DNA from: Litoribacter populi
GTDB lineage: Bacteria; Bacteroidota; Bacteroidia; Cytophagales; Cyclobacteriaceae
Direction of reading: 5' to 3'
DNA: 64,000 nt
NCBI RefSeq assembly: GCF_007483685.1
Contig: NZ_VMKN01000001.1
Location: forward strand, 2,595,549-2,659,548
Part shown: positions 26,755 to 35,556 of the stretch, piece after piece
How positions within the stretch are numbered: position 1 is the stretch's first letter
How the letters are laid out: each line of letters starts with the position of its first letter
The notes under the pieces: model-generated
What the model saw: the letters and a program-made list of their open reading frames with translations, nothing else
Database searches by the model: none
Told to the model about the DNA's origin: nothing
Made by a program: the position numbers and the translations under genes

Positions 26755-28749
26755 TTATGCTTCAGCAAAACTTGCAAACCCATTATCTATTGCCCCGCGG
26801 TACATACGTGCAATTTTTTCGAGTGATATCGGATAAAGAACGTTTGACCCTTTGAAATCAAAGTCTGCATTTTCATAAACATCTTTTATGATTTTGACTT
26901 CACCCGACATGCAGAATGAACCAAGTGTTTCTAGTATAGGACAAAGTTTTCTTCTTGAACCATGCAGCTTAGGCAACAACTTTTGCATGATGGCAATGTC
27001 GATTTTTTCATGGATTAAAAGTCTCTCATCCAATACACCAAGATGATTTATCAACCTAAGAATCTCTGTTGCACTTCGGTACCCGAATTCTGCACCAGTT
27101 TTTTTCAACTCTTCAAAAAACTGTAATAGCACTTCGTTTATTTCATCTACACCTGCAACAGAAATTGATTTGTCTGAAGTCAATTCAAGAAAGCTTTTTG
27201 CCATTCCTGCCCCCATTCCATTAAGGACTTCCATGTTTATGAGCTTCATATTACTTAAAAAACCTTTCATTTCATCCTTAGTTACCCGGAATTCAATTGT
27301 ATTGGCCCTATCTAATACTTTGGGACTGAACATATTGGTGGTTTCGTCAATGTTTACCGTTCCAATTATAAAAAGATTTCTAGGTATCACCAATTTTGCA
27401 GGAACACCATTATTAACTGTACCTTCTGGATAAAGCGGAATTGCCGCTTTGGATTCCATAGCACTCAAAAAATCAGCAAAATATCGCTCAACGTGGCTTA
27501 GGTTCATTTCATCCAAGATCAGAAAATGTGGCAAATTAGGATGATGACCCGCTTGAATAATCAAGTCCAATACTCCACTATCTGGCTTTACATATTCCTC
27601 AGGTTTAAGTGCATTTGGATATCCAAATAATGGCTCACGGTTCGTCCAGTCGGCCCCTACTGGAATAATACAATACTGACTTTCATCCTGACAAATCCAT
27701 TGAACAAAGGCTTGGGATAATTTTGTTTTGCCTGAACCTGAAAGCCCTGTAAGTATTACAAAAGGTTTAGAGATAATAGAAGATATAAACCTAGTTAGAA
27801 GTAACGGATCAAATGATAAACCAGCTTCTTTAAGCTTAACTTCAAAATGAGTTTTATCAAATATCTCAAATTGTAATCGATCCAACTTAATTAAGGAATA
27901 AACCCCTTGAGTATACTTAAGTAAATATTCCGGAAACTCTTTTTCAAAATATTTCTTTAAGTTAGAAAACGACAAATCTCCCTCTTGATTTCCCACCCAT
28001 TGTGTTGTGAAATAATAATGATTTCCATATTTAATTAGGACTTCCTCCTCAAAATACCTAAGGGTATTTGACGAGGTCAATGTGTCTTTTGTTTGTTTAG
28101 ATTTAAAGCCACCAAGTAAACGTTTGAATAAACTAAAATTCAACAACTTAAAATCAATTCCATTAATTTTCGAATCTTTCTCCTCTGAAAGGTCAATTAC
28201 AAATTCCCAATCATTTCCATAGAAGTGATTAAAAACTGAAAAAGCGAATTCCCGTATCGATTTAAAAGAAAAAACAGTATTTTCAAGTTTAGGAATGCTT
28301 CTTGACTTTGGAGTAAAAAGAGAAATTGTATATTTCAATTTGGTTATAGCATTGTCAATATACTTTTCATCCAAAGGAATGTGTGATTCTGGATCATTAT
28401 GATCTAATATAGGGGAATTTGCCCACATTATTATCTTGCTCAAAGTCGAGAACATAGGTTTGGTCTGGACTGTACATTGGGCATTTGCTGGTTTATCACT
28501 ATAATGAGCACTGCCTAAATCTCTCCATTTTCCTTCAAGATAATCTTCGTGGCCTCTAAACTCATTTAAATTTGATTTAATATCAATTAGACAATTTAAA
28601 TATGATTCTAAACTTAAAGTGAAGAATTTTTTATTCCCACCTTTTCCAGAGTTACTAAAGTTTATGTGGCCTCCATTCTCAGCTAGTTCTGCAGTAAATT
28701 TTGAGTTTGTCGTCTCATATTTTGAAAAATCTATTAGTTTGCTACTCAT
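26755..28749 (-). CDS. McrB-like AAA+ NTPase of a restriction system
   Basis: 664 aa. N-terminal 330 residues are a putative DNA-recognition region of unknown fold. The AAA+ core has Walker A GLSGSGKTKLSQAF (about 337-350), GADWTNREPLFGYPN, Walker B FLILDEMNLSHVERYFADFL and a sensor segment IIGTVNIDETTNMFSPKVLD-RAN. Classical McrB carries NTAD for guanine recognition; here it reads NIDE, so nucleotide preference is uncertain. Between a methyltransferase gene (1 base gap) and the McrC-like gene, an order like LlaJI-type systems. Confidence 0.85.
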   Translation of the reverse strand: MSSKLIDFSKYETTNSKFTAELAENGGHINFSNSGKGGNKKFFTLSLESYLNCLIDIKSNLNEFRGHEDYLEGKWRDLGSAHYSDKPANAQCTVQTKPMFSTLSKIIMWANSPILDHNDPESHIPLDEKYIDNAITKLKYTISLFTPKSRSIPKLENTVFSFKSIREFAFSVFNHFYGNDWEFVIDLSEEKDSKINGIDFKLLNFSLFKRLLGGFKSKQTKDTLTSSNTLRYFEEEVLIKYGNHYYFTTQWVGNQEGDLSFSNLKKYFEKEFPEYLLKYTQGVYSLIKLDRLQFEIFDKTHFEVKLKEAGLSFDPLLLTRFISSIISKPFVILTGLSGSGKTKLSQAFVQWICQDESQYCIIPVGADWTNREPLFGYPNALKPEEYVKPDSGVLDLIIQAGHHPNLPHFLILDEMNLSHVERYFADFLSAMESKAAIPLYPEGTVNNGVPAKLVIPRNLFIIGTVNIDETTNMFSPKVLDRANTIEFRVTKDEMKGFLSNMKLINMEVLNGMGAGMAKSFLELTSDKSISVAGVDEINEVLLQFFEELKKTGAEFGYRSATEILRLINHLGVLDERLLIHEKIDIAIMQKLLPKLHGSRRKLCPILETLGSFCMSGEVKIIKDVYENADFDFKGSNVLYPISLEKIARMYRGAIDNGFASFAEA

Positions 28750-28750
28750 A

Positions 28751-29866
28751 CTATAGTAATTGTTTTATTATTTCTAATGCTATTGATTTAACAACAGGGA
28801 TTGAGACACTATTGCCAAATTGTTTATATGCCTGATTATCTGACACTGGAATTTCATACCAACTATCAATGGGATATCCTTGCAACCTGGCTGCTTCAAT
28901 TGGATGAAGTTTTCTTGGCCTGTCTGGTCTTCCTAAAATTCCATTTTGCTCAATTAAAATTTCACTCCCATCTTTATAATATCGTGCTGAAATAGTACTA
29001 GTATATGGTGAATTAGAATTGAAAGAAGAATATCCGAAACCATTACCTTTTTGGGCATGAGCAAGCCTTCTCCTTTGATGACCATTCCAAAGCTTTTCAG
29101 AAATAGTATAAGTTTTATTATCTCTTTTTTCAAAGCATTCTAATTCTGATCTATTCAAAAGTATTTCTCCAACTACTACTTTCTTCGCCTCTACTTCTAT
29201 TTGAGATTTTTCAAAGATTACTTCTCCTTTGTCATTTAATCCGAATGGAAACTTGAAGTCAGATTTTTTTACACTTTCTCTGTGCCAAGCAACTATAAAA
29301 ATTCTTTCTCTATTTTGTGGCACACAGAAATTTTTACTGTTTAATACTTCAGCGGCTACATCATACCCCAAATCATTTAGAGTTTTTTTAATGACTTTAA
29401 AAGTATTCCCTTTATCATGGTTTCTAAACCCCTTAACATTTTCCAGTAAAAGAACTTTCGGTATAGAAACTCTATTATTATGCTTATTAGCTTCAATTTT
29501 TGCCCTTACAATTTCTTTTATATTGAAGAAAAGTGTCCCTCTAGTATCGTCAAACCCCTTCTTTAAACCAGCATGAGAAAACGGCTGACACGGGAATCCT
29601 GCACAGAGCACATCAAAATCCGGAATCTTAGAATAATCTAGATTTGGATCAGTAATATCCTCATTAAAATTCCCATTTTCAAAAATTTCAGGTGACAATT
29701 TTTGAAAATTATGTTCATATGTCTTTCGTGCAAACTTATCAATTTCTGACGCAAACACGCATTTGCCGCCAATTTCGTGCATTGCAATATGAAACCCTCC
29801 AATTCCCGCAAACAAATCAATAAACCTAAATGCCTTCTTTACTCTCATTTGATAATTTACAATCAT
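28751..29866 (-). CDS. DNA (cytosine-5) methyltransferase linked to the McrBC-like pair
   Basis: 371 aa from the ATG at 29866; a TTG seven codons upstream is possible but less likely. All core motifs are visible: FIDLFAGIGGFHIAMHEIGG (I), CAGFPCQPFSHAG with catalytic Cys (IV), LLLENVKGFRNHDKG (VI), PQNRERIFIVAW (VIII) and AYKQFGNSVSIPVV (X). The long stretch between VIII and IX sets the target site, which cannot be read. Its job is to shield host DNA from the McrB/McrC-like nuclease that follows in the same operon. Confidence 0.88.
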   Translation of the reverse strand: MIVNYQMRVKKAFRFIDLFAGIGGFHIAMHEIGGKCVFASEIDKFARKTYEHNFQKLSPEIFENGNFNEDITDPNLDYSKIPDFDVLCAGFPCQPFSHAGLKKGFDDTRGTLFFNIKEIVRAKIEANKHNNRVSIPKVLLLENVKGFRNHDKGNTFKVIKKTLNDLGYDVAAEVLNSKNFCVPQNRERIFIVAWHRESVKKSDFKFPFGLNDKGEVIFEKSQIEVEAKKVVVGEILLNRSELECFEKRDNKTYTISEKLWNGHQRRRLAHAQKGNGFGYSSFNSNSPYTSTISARYYKDGSEILIEQNGILGRPDRPRKLHPIEAARLQGYPIDSWYEIPVSDNQAYKQFGNSVSIPVVKSIALEIIKQLL

Positions 29867-29983
29867 TTGTTCTTCGCAATAATACAAGTAAAATTTCTTT
29901 TTTCGATCTCTAATATTTTCACGAACCTCTAATTAATCATATAGCACAGTAGCGTCTTTACTTTTCATTAACCCAGAAAGTTT

Positions 29984-31198
29984 TCACAATAAAATTTGTT
30001 TCCCCTTCACCAATTTCAAAAATTCCTCCACTAAAATTATCTCCTTCTGCTGAGAATCTGAATAGGTATATAAAATAGGCTTTGGAATAACCAACTGTAC
30101 AAGTTTTATCCTCATCTCCTCAGTTTGATTCTTGCTGATGGCAGGCTCTAAGGTAATGAGGTGCTTTTTGTCAATTCGGTCTGCCTCAGGTAATACCTGC
30201 CTCCACCTGTCTTTTGCAGTTGTCTTTAATCCCAGCATGGTGAGCAGTTCAGATGAAAATCCGGCATCTAAATACTCCTCTATTCCTGGAAACAGGAAGT
30301 CAGGTTTGTTATTTCGGTCGGTTTTGACTCCCCTGGAATATTTCACGCAATGCTCATCAAAAATGACGGCCAAATGGTTTTCAAAAGCATATCCCGCCCT
30401 GGATTTTCTCCGGTTTTGTACACTGAGGGAGAATTTGATAAAATCATCAACATCAAGACCATCCTTACCAAAACCTTCACCTAATTTTTGGGCTACCAGA
30501 TACCTTTCGAATGTTTTGAACAAAATCTCCTCCCATTCCAGCCAAGCCATTAAGGTATCATCCGGCGCTTCTAAAGGGGATACTTTATCTCTATAAGTTT
30601 TTCGTGCATACTCGGAAAAAATAGCTGTAGTAGGTAATTTGGGGCCAAACAATTTCAACATCTCCACCAAATAATCAGGTTCCTCTTCCTCTACCTCGAG
30701 TCCTAGGTTGGAAATAATAAGTTTTCCTGCAAAACCCAGATCCCCCTTTTGATCTTTAAATTCTTTGACTACAAACTTCTTCTCAGATTCTTCAAGACCA
30801 AATAACCATAACAGCTGGCTTTCATGGGTAGAGCCGTTGGGGCATACTACCACCAAAAGCGTATCATCCGTTGATTTAGCTATTATGATTAAATCAGACT
30901 CTTGGGCTTTTTTAATTATCGAATTTGGTGTGTAATAGAATCGAAATTCTGGACTTCTGTTTTTTTTATTCTTACGTGAATCATACCACGTCATAGAAAC
31001 ATCTTCCACCAGCTGCTCATCTTCTTCGTCAGCTAGATAAAGAAACTTAGTTTGGAAGATGCTTTTTTCAGATCCGAATATATGCCTAAACCCCCCACCA
31101 TTTAATTCATGTTGATTAGATTTCTTTTCATTAATCTCAACTTGGCTAAGTCTTTTCGCTCCTGCAGCTACAATATATTTGGAAAGGGGATTATTCAT
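29984..31198 (-). CDS. EcoRII-type type II restriction endonuclease
   Basis: 404 aa, full EcoRII length. The C-terminal catalytic half shows the family signature: KSRAGYAFENHLAVIFDEH, YSRGVKTDRNNKPDFLFPG, and TTAKDRWRQVLPEADRIDKK with HLITLEPAISKNQTEEM. The N-terminal half (about 1-170) would be the effector domain that binds a second site. EcoRII cuts before CCWGG and needs two sites. Its start overlaps the end of the methyltransferase gene by 8 bases. Recognition of CCWGG is inferred from family and from the Vsr gene nearby. Confidence 0.87.
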   Translation of the reverse strand: MNNPLSKYIVAAGAKRLSQVEINEKKSNQHELNGGGFRHIFGSEKSIFQTKFLYLADEEDEQLVEDVSMTWYDSRKNKKNRSPEFRFYYTPNSIIKKAQESDLIIIAKSTDDTLLVVVCPNGSTHESQLLWLFGLEESEKKFVVKEFKDQKGDLGFAGKLIISNLGLEVEEEEPDYLVEMLKLFGPKLPTTAIFSEYARKTYRDKVSPLEAPDDTLMAWLEWEEILFKTFERYLVAQKLGEGFGKDGLDVDDFIKFSLSVQNRRKSRAGYAFENHLAVIFDEHCVKYSRGVKTDRNNKPDFLFPGIEEYLDAGFSSELLTMLGLKTTAKDRWRQVLPEADRIDKKHLITLEPAISKNQTEEMRIKLVQLVIPKPILYTYSDSQQKEIILVEEFLKLVKGKQILL

Positions 31199-32402
31199 TT
31201 TTAGATTGGGAGTCTAAAACTTTTACGATTTGCTTCCCCACATCCTGCATCAAAGTGGTTACTACTGAATTTCCAAATTGCTTGTATGCTTGTGTATCAG
31301 AAACAGGAATCTTAAAGTTTTCTGGAAACCCCTGAAGCAATGCACATTCTTTAGGTGTAAGCCTTCTCGGATTTTTTCCTTCGTGGGGAATGAGTATTTC
31401 AGATCCATCTTTATAATATCTTGCGCTGAGAGTCCTTGAAATTCCATCAAACTTCACCAAGCCAAATCCAAATCCATTCCCTTTGGCTTTATGCTTTTGA
31501 GCATATTTTTGAAGGTAATCCCATAGTTTTTCGGAAAGCGTATATTTCTCCAGTACATCCTTGTGCAAAATATCCTCCATTACCATTGGAGGGTTATCCG
31601 GCATCTCCGGAAAACTGAAGTCCTCATTTCCTTGGAAGACATCTCTATTGAAGCCCACTATAACAATCCGCTCTCTATGCTGTGGTACATAATATTTCCC
31701 ATCCAACACACGGTAATGTATATTGTACCCGAGTTCCTTCAGTGCATGGGTAATCACTTTAAAGGTTTTACCTTTGTCATGGGACACCAGGTTCTTCACA
31801 TTTTCTAATAGAAAGGCCTTAGGTCTTTTCTCTTTCAAAATTCTGGCTACATCAAAAAACAAGGTGCCCTGCGTTTCATCCAAGAATCCATGTTTCTTTC
31901 CTAAGGCATTCTTTTTGGATACACCGGCAATGGAAAAGGGCTGACAAGGAAATCCGGCTACCAAAATCTCGTGGTCAGGAATTTCCTTTTCATTTATTTT
32001 GGTAATATCTCCGAACGGCACCTCTCCGAAATTCGCTTCGTATGTTTTTTGAGCGTAATGGTTCCACTCGCTGGTAAAAACACATTTTCCCCCCAAGTTC
32101 TGAAATGCTAATCTAAAGCCTCCGATTCCCGCGAAAAGGTCAATGAATTTAAAGGTAGGCTTTTCAGGAGGAGGAAATGGGACGTCCCACTTGATGGGAA
32201 GATATCCCTGATACCAAGGTTCTTCCACAAGGCCCAAGTCTTCATCAACTGTTGAAGCATAAGCCTTGGCTCCTTTCTCAAAATGGTGAGCGGCCCCATT
32301 ATCCATGGTATGAAGAAAGTGCGTCAAGTGAGCCAACTCAGTTTGCTCAGGCTTTTTCACATCAATTTTCAAGTTTTTCTTGAGGTCAGAGTATTTTGGC
32401 AT
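31191..32402 (-). CDS. EcoRII/Dcm-type DNA (cytosine-5) methyltransferase
   Basis: 403 aa. Dcm-like N-terminal extension (residues 1-80), then motifs FKFIDLFAGIGGFRLAFQNL (I), VAGFPCQPFSIAGVSKKNA (IV, catalytic Cys), FLLENVKNLVSHDKG (VI), YYVPQHRERIVIVGFNRDV (VIII) and AYKQFGNSVVTTLMQDV (X). Close in layout to E. coli Dcm and M.EcoRII, which methylate the inner C of CCWGG. Cognate modification enzyme for the nuclease gene it overlaps. An inverted repeat 79 bases upstream may be its operator. Confidence 0.9.
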   Translation of the reverse strand: MPKYSDLKKNLKIDVKKPEQTELAHLTHFLHTMDNGAAHHFEKGAKAYASTVDEDLGLVEEPWYQGYLPIKWDVPFPPPEKPTFKFIDLFAGIGGFRLAFQNLGGKCVFTSEWNHYAQKTYEANFGEVPFGDITKINEKEIPDHEILVAGFPCQPFSIAGVSKKNALGKKHGFLDETQGTLFFDVARILKEKRPKAFLLENVKNLVSHDKGKTFKVITHALKELGYNIHYRVLDGKYYVPQHRERIVIVGFNRDVFQGNEDFSFPEMPDNPPMVMEDILHKDVLEKYTLSEKLWDYLQKYAQKHKAKGNGFGFGLVKFDGISRTLSARYYKDGSEILIPHEGKNPRRLTPKECALLQGFPENFKIPVSDTQAYKQFGNSVVTTLMQDVGKQIVKVLDSQSKNE

Positions 32403-32480
32403 CTGTAAAGGGAAGTATTATAATCAATGGATTTCCAAAGATAGAAAAATTGGTGAAAGAGGAAGGGATTATTTTGACCA

Positions 32481-32505
32481 TAGTGAGACATTTGCTGTCG
32501 CACTA
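32481..32505. promoter_or_regulatory. inverted repeat upstream of the EcoRII-type operon
   Basis: TAGTG-A-GACA, five-base centre, TGTC-G-CACTA: nine of ten arm positions pair. It starts 79 bases before the methyltransferase ATG. Such sites often bind the methyltransferase itself or a controller protein. No controller gene is seen nearby, so the binding protein is unknown. Confidence 0.4.
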
Positions 32506-32594
32506 TTTACAAGGTGACTTTAACTTGGATACTTCAATGTCAATTTTTAAATTATAAGAAACTAATTGTCACCATTTAAACAAAATACAAGAAC

Positions 32595-32726
32595 ATGAAA
32601 ACCATCAAAACTTTAGATGAGGTAAAGCTATATATCCAGGGTTTAATTGAAGACGGTTTAATTTTCCACCCGGATGAAGCCTTCGCAAATTACGTTGATC
32701 TCAAAACTGGTACACCCACCTATTAA
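32595..32726 (+). CDS. short conserved protein, C-terminally truncated
   Basis: 43 aa: MKTIKTLDEVKLYIQGLIED, then FHPDEAFANYVDLKTGTPTY and stop. The pattern FHPD..F..Y..L.TG.PTY is that of a small Bacteroidota hypothetical family of about 70 aa in which the sequence continues after PTY; here the rest is missing, so it is probably a remnant. It is followed by a GC-rich hairpin. Confidence 0.5.
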   Translation: MKTIKTLDEVKLYIQGLIEDGLIFHPDEAFANYVDLKTGTPTY

Positions 32727-32749
32727 CTATCCGAAGCCGCCCACCATAA

Positions 32750-32773
32750 CCCCTCCCTTGTGAAAGGGAGGGG
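32750..32773. repeat. GC-rich hairpin CCCCTCCCTT-GTGA-AAGGGAGGGG
   Basis: A perfect 10-bp stem with a 4-base loop, 24 bases after the truncated small gene. Hairpins of this type are dispersed repeats in Cytophagales intergenic DNA. No T-tract follows directly, so it may not be a terminator. Confidence 0.65.
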
Positions 32774-32847
32774 GAGGATATTTATTAGGCGGGGATGATG
32801 ATTAAGTTAATTTACAATAGGTACAACAAGGAATAGGTTCCAGTTCG

Positions 32848-33570
32848 TTAGTTTCTGCCATATGGCATTCCCATCCTTTTTAAGGAAAGTCCTATGCCTA
32901 AGCCCCACCATCTTGTCCCATTATAGATGTAATTTGTTCCAGGTCTGTTTACAGCAAAATCCCAGGCAGCAGGAACAAAAATAAAACTGATGTCATTATA
33001 AGAATAAGTTAATTGCAAACCTGTAGAAACAAACAACTGATCCAATTCTGAATAAGGAAAATCAGCATTTACATTATTCCCAGTCAGCTTTTCAACAGAA
33101 AACCCCATTAAACCTCCAAAAGACAAATAATGTGAAGAAACTTTTCCAGAAGAAAAATACCTATTCATTCCCCAATTTATTACCCCCAATCCAAGATAGG
33201 CATTAGTTAATCCAAACTGTGCATTTGAGGGCATGACATCAGGTTCCTCTGAAAGAAAAGGTTGATAACTTAAAGAGGGTCGTACTTTTAAAGGTACTGT
33301 CAACACAGAAACTTTGGGATAACGGAATTTTAAAAAGTATTGATCATTGTAAACATTAAAACGTGAAAAACGAACATTATGAATTACTGGTTCCTCATTT
33401 TTAAACCCAACGAATTTCCACAAACCTGTTGATTCATCAAACTTTGAACTAACTACCTTAATTTTTTTTGATTTAAACTCTAGAAAAGTAAGTGTATCAG
33501 GTTTGGACTCTTGGGCATAACTTTTCGATATAAAAATACCCAAAACCAAAATAATTGTGAAAATTTTCAT
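32848..33570 (-). CDS. exported beta-barrel-like hypothetical protein
   Basis: 240 aa with signal peptide MKIFTIILVLGIFISKSYAQ. The mature part has alternating aromatic beta strands (YLGLGVINWGMNRYFSSGKV; HYLSFGGLMGFSVEKL; LQLTYSYNDISFIFVPAAWD), as in small outer membrane barrels. No family recognised. It lies between the EcoRII-type system and the Vsr gene but does not look like a defence protein. A copy of the AAAAATACC inverted repeat lies 65 bases upstream. Confidence 0.7.
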   Translation of the reverse strand: MKIFTIILVLGIFISKSYAQESKPDTLTFLEFKSKKIKVVSSKFDESTGLWKFVGFKNEEPVIHNVRFSRFNVYNDQYFLKFRYPKVSVLTVPLKVRPSLSYQPFLSEEPDVMPSNAQFGLTNAYLGLGVINWGMNRYFSSGKVSSHYLSFGGLMGFSVEKLTGNNVNADFPYSELDQLFVSTGLQLTYSYNDISFIFVPAAWDFAVNRPGTNYIYNGTRWWGLGIGLSLKRMGMPYGRN

Positions 33571-33634
33571 GATTCCCTAGTTAGTTTAGATTATAAAAAA
33601 TTAGAAATTAAAATTCAAAAATAAATCTGATAAT

Positions 33635-33660
33635 AAAAATACCTGGTTTGGGGTATTTTT
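33635..33660 (-). promoter_or_regulatory. AAAAATACC-N8-GGTATTTTT inverted repeat, copy 1
   Basis: Arms 33635-33643 and 33652-33660 pair perfectly over 9 bp with an 8-base centre. It lies 65 bases upstream of the exported-protein ATG at 33570 on the minus strand. The rest of 33571-33916 has no supported gene; a short plus-strand frame at 33802-33927 is broken by a TGA. Confidence 0.65.
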
Positions 33661-33916
33661 ATGCTTATTTGGCTTAGAAAAATCCTATAGAAGATCAATC
33701 ATCTAAGATTACTCTTCAAAAGTCAAAAATCCATAGAAAACAAAAAGATGTAGCTTTTCCCTTCACAATCTTCGTGATACACTGCCATAAATAAAGCAAC
33801 TATGCCCAATAAAGCATTCCCCCTAAAATTAGGTGAAAACTTGCAGGCCTATAATCAACGAACCCCATGACCTGTTAAGGTATCGCAAAAGCAAAGGGAA
33901 ATCGAAGGGGATTTAT

Positions 33917-34159
33917 TTAGTCCTTAATTCCCTGCCCTTCGGAAATCTGCCTAATCATTATCTCCCTCCCCTCTTTTAACGACATTACATTCCCAAGTTC
34001 ATCAAAAGAATCCTCATCCCGGTAAATACCATTGGGATCATTCCAGCTTAGCCATTCAATCAGCTCTTCTCTGGAAAGTTTGTTGACCTCATCGACCAAA
34101 ATGTCTTTGGGTAGGTCGATATAGAATCGGTATGGTTTGAGTTGGGAGGTTTGTTCCAT
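33917..34159 (-). CDS. small hypothetical protein downstream of vsr
   Basis: 80 aa from the ATG at 34159 (MEQTSQLKPYRFYIDLPKDI), preferred over a 107-aa frame. The sequence LSREELIEWLSWNDPNGIYR DEDSFDELG is acidic and helical, with no signal peptide. No family recognised. It follows the Vsr gene by 92 bases on the same strand and could be co-transcribed. Confidence 0.65.
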   Translation of the reverse strand: MEQTSQLKPYRFYIDLPKDILVDEVNKLSREELIEWLSWNDPNGIYRDEDSFDELGNVMSLKEGREIMIRQISEGQGIKD

Positions 34160-34251
34160 GGGGTAAAGTGTTAAGTAGTGGATATCAAAAAAGTACTGTT
34201 CTGGAATGCTATTTTTTCGTAGCATAAAAATAACACACAAAACACTTTAAA

Positions 34252-34734
34252 TCAATTTATTAGGCTATTTTTACGAATAATAAAATCTACAATTTCTTTG
34301 ACGCAGACCCCAAGGTCCTTCTGTACTTCAAAATCCCAAAAGCGGAGTACCATCCATCCCTTTGCTTTGTACCAGGAATTGATTTCCCTATCCCGCTGCA
34401 TGTTTCTTTCGATCTTTAGAATCCAAAAATCCCTATTGGATTTGATAGTTTGTTGCCTGTGTTCCCAGTCGTGACCATGCCAAAAACTCCCATCCACAAA
34501 AACGACCAGTTTGTATTTTATGAATGCTATATCCGGTTTGCCAGGCAGCTTCCTTTTATTGCTCCTATACCTTACCCCCGCATCCCATAAAGCCTTTTTC
34601 AACATTTTCTCCGGCTTGGTACCACTGCCTTTAATCCGCGACATATTGTATGACCGCTTCTTAGTGGTATAAAAGCCATTCTCCTCACAGAATTTTGGCA
34701 CCTGTATTTTAGGCTGGTGATAGGGTTTACTCAT
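34252..34734 (-). CDS. vsr: very short patch repair endonuclease Vsr
   Basis: 160 aa. The Vsr family pattern is clear: MSRIKGSGTKPEKMLKKALW, YRSNKRKLPGKPDIAFIKYK (catalytic Asp), VVFVDGSFWHGHDW with the zinc/catalytic His residues, and WMVLRFWDFEV at the end. Vsr nicks next to T:G mismatches that arise when 5-methylcytosine in the Dcm/EcoRII site deaminates. Its presence 1.85 kb from the Dcm-like gene fits an EcoRII-specificity module, although other genes now lie between. Confidence 0.92.
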   Translation of the reverse strand: MSKPYHQPKIQVPKFCEENGFYTTKKRSYNMSRIKGSGTKPEKMLKKALWDAGVRYRSNKRKLPGKPDIAFIKYKLVVFVDGSFWHGHDWEHRQQTIKSNRDFWILKIERNMQRDREINSWYKAKGWMVLRFWDFEVQKDLGVCVKEIVDFIIRKNSLIN

Positions 34735-34798
34735 AATTCATCCTTTTAGGCACTGTGAAAAGAACCAAGAATAGGAAGAATTAGTGCCGGATTTGGAA

Positions 34799-34933
34799 AT
34801 GGCTATTATCAATATTCTTTTCAAAAATAGGCTCGGACCACCATTGGCTATTCTGATTAAAATTAAACGGAATGGTGAGATTGATTCTAAATTTGAGAAT
34901 TTAGTGGTGGACAATATATTTATAGCTGAATGA
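34799..34933 (+). CDS. possible small ORF or gene remnant before the NUDIX gene
   Basis: 44 aa (MAIINILFKNRLGPPLAILI, then KRNGEIDSKFENLVVDNIFI). Its TGA overlaps the NUDIX ATG (ATGA), the usual mark of translational coupling. The frame is open further upstream to about 34760, so it may be the tail of a lost gene. No family recognised. Confidence 0.3.
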   Translation: MAIINILFKNRLGPPLAILIKIKRNGEIDSKFENLVVDNIFIAE

Positions 34934-35328
34934 AAGTAATTGATAAATTGGCATGGATCCACATCCAAGACCAACGCCTCCTGAGTACCCGAAGCACCGG
35001 CAAAGAGGTTTACTATATTCTAGGCGGAAAAAGGGAAAGCGGGGAAAGTGATGCTGAGGCGCTCATCCGGGAGATACAGGAAGAACTGAGCGTGCAATTG
35101 GTTAAAGACAGCCTGCATCATATAGGTACTTTTAAAGCTCAGGCACATGGCCATCCTCAAGGCGTCATGGTCCAGATGACCTGTTATGCCGCCTACTATA
35201 CAGGCAAGCTTCAAGCTGCAGCTGAAATTGAAGAAATAGTCTGGCTCAGTTATGCTGACAAAGAAAAGGTATCGCCGGTGGATAAAATCATCTTTGATTG
35301 GCTAAAGGAAGAAAGGAGGATTAGATAG
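34930..35328 (+). CDS. NUDIX hydrolase
   Basis: 132 aa. The Nudix box GGKRESGESDAEALIREIQEEL fits Gx5Ex7REUxEExGU, near residues 36-58. Such proteins hydrolyse nucleoside diphosphates linked to another moiety using Mg. The fold is complete (MKVIDKLAWIHIQDQRLLST at the start; IEEIVWLSYADKE at the end). Substrate unknown. Placed in the defence island it may be cargo or a nucleotide-signal degrader, but a housekeeping role is as likely. Confidence 0.88.
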   Translation: MKVIDKLAWIHIQDQRLLSTRSTGKEVYYILGGKRESGESDAEALIREIQEELSVQLVKDSLHHIGTFKAQAHGHPQGVMVQMTCYAAYYTGKLQAAAEIEEIVWLSYADKEKVSPVDKIIFDWLKEERRIR

Positions 35329-35434
35329 ACCTTGTGAACTTGGACAATGGGCTCCCCCCTCCTACCAAATTTCTGGATGGGTTGAACTGCTGCCGGTAGG
35401 TATGGCTTATGTTATTTCTCAATTAGCGTTCCCG

Positions 35435-35554
35435 GGCTATGAGCAGGCGGGCTTTAAATGCTCCAACCTGTCCGACCGAACAAATGTAGCTAAAATGCCC
35501 AAACATTTCGTAACTCACTGTCCGCCCGCTTGCTTATAGCCTCGTGTTGTGCAC
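35435..35554. repeat. imperfect palindrome with attC-like layout
   Basis: GGCTATGAGCAGGCGGGC (35435-35452) pairs with GCCCGCTTGCTTATAGCC (35524-35541) at 16 of 18 positions, with 71 bases between. Next to the outer arm is GTGTTGTGCAC (35544-35554), whose exact reverse complement lies at 36839-36849 on the other side of the ATPase gene. Stem with two extrahelical positions plus a terminal inverted core is the layout of integron attC sites. From 35329 to 35434 no gene is seen. Confidence 0.5.
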
Positions 35555-35556
35555 AG

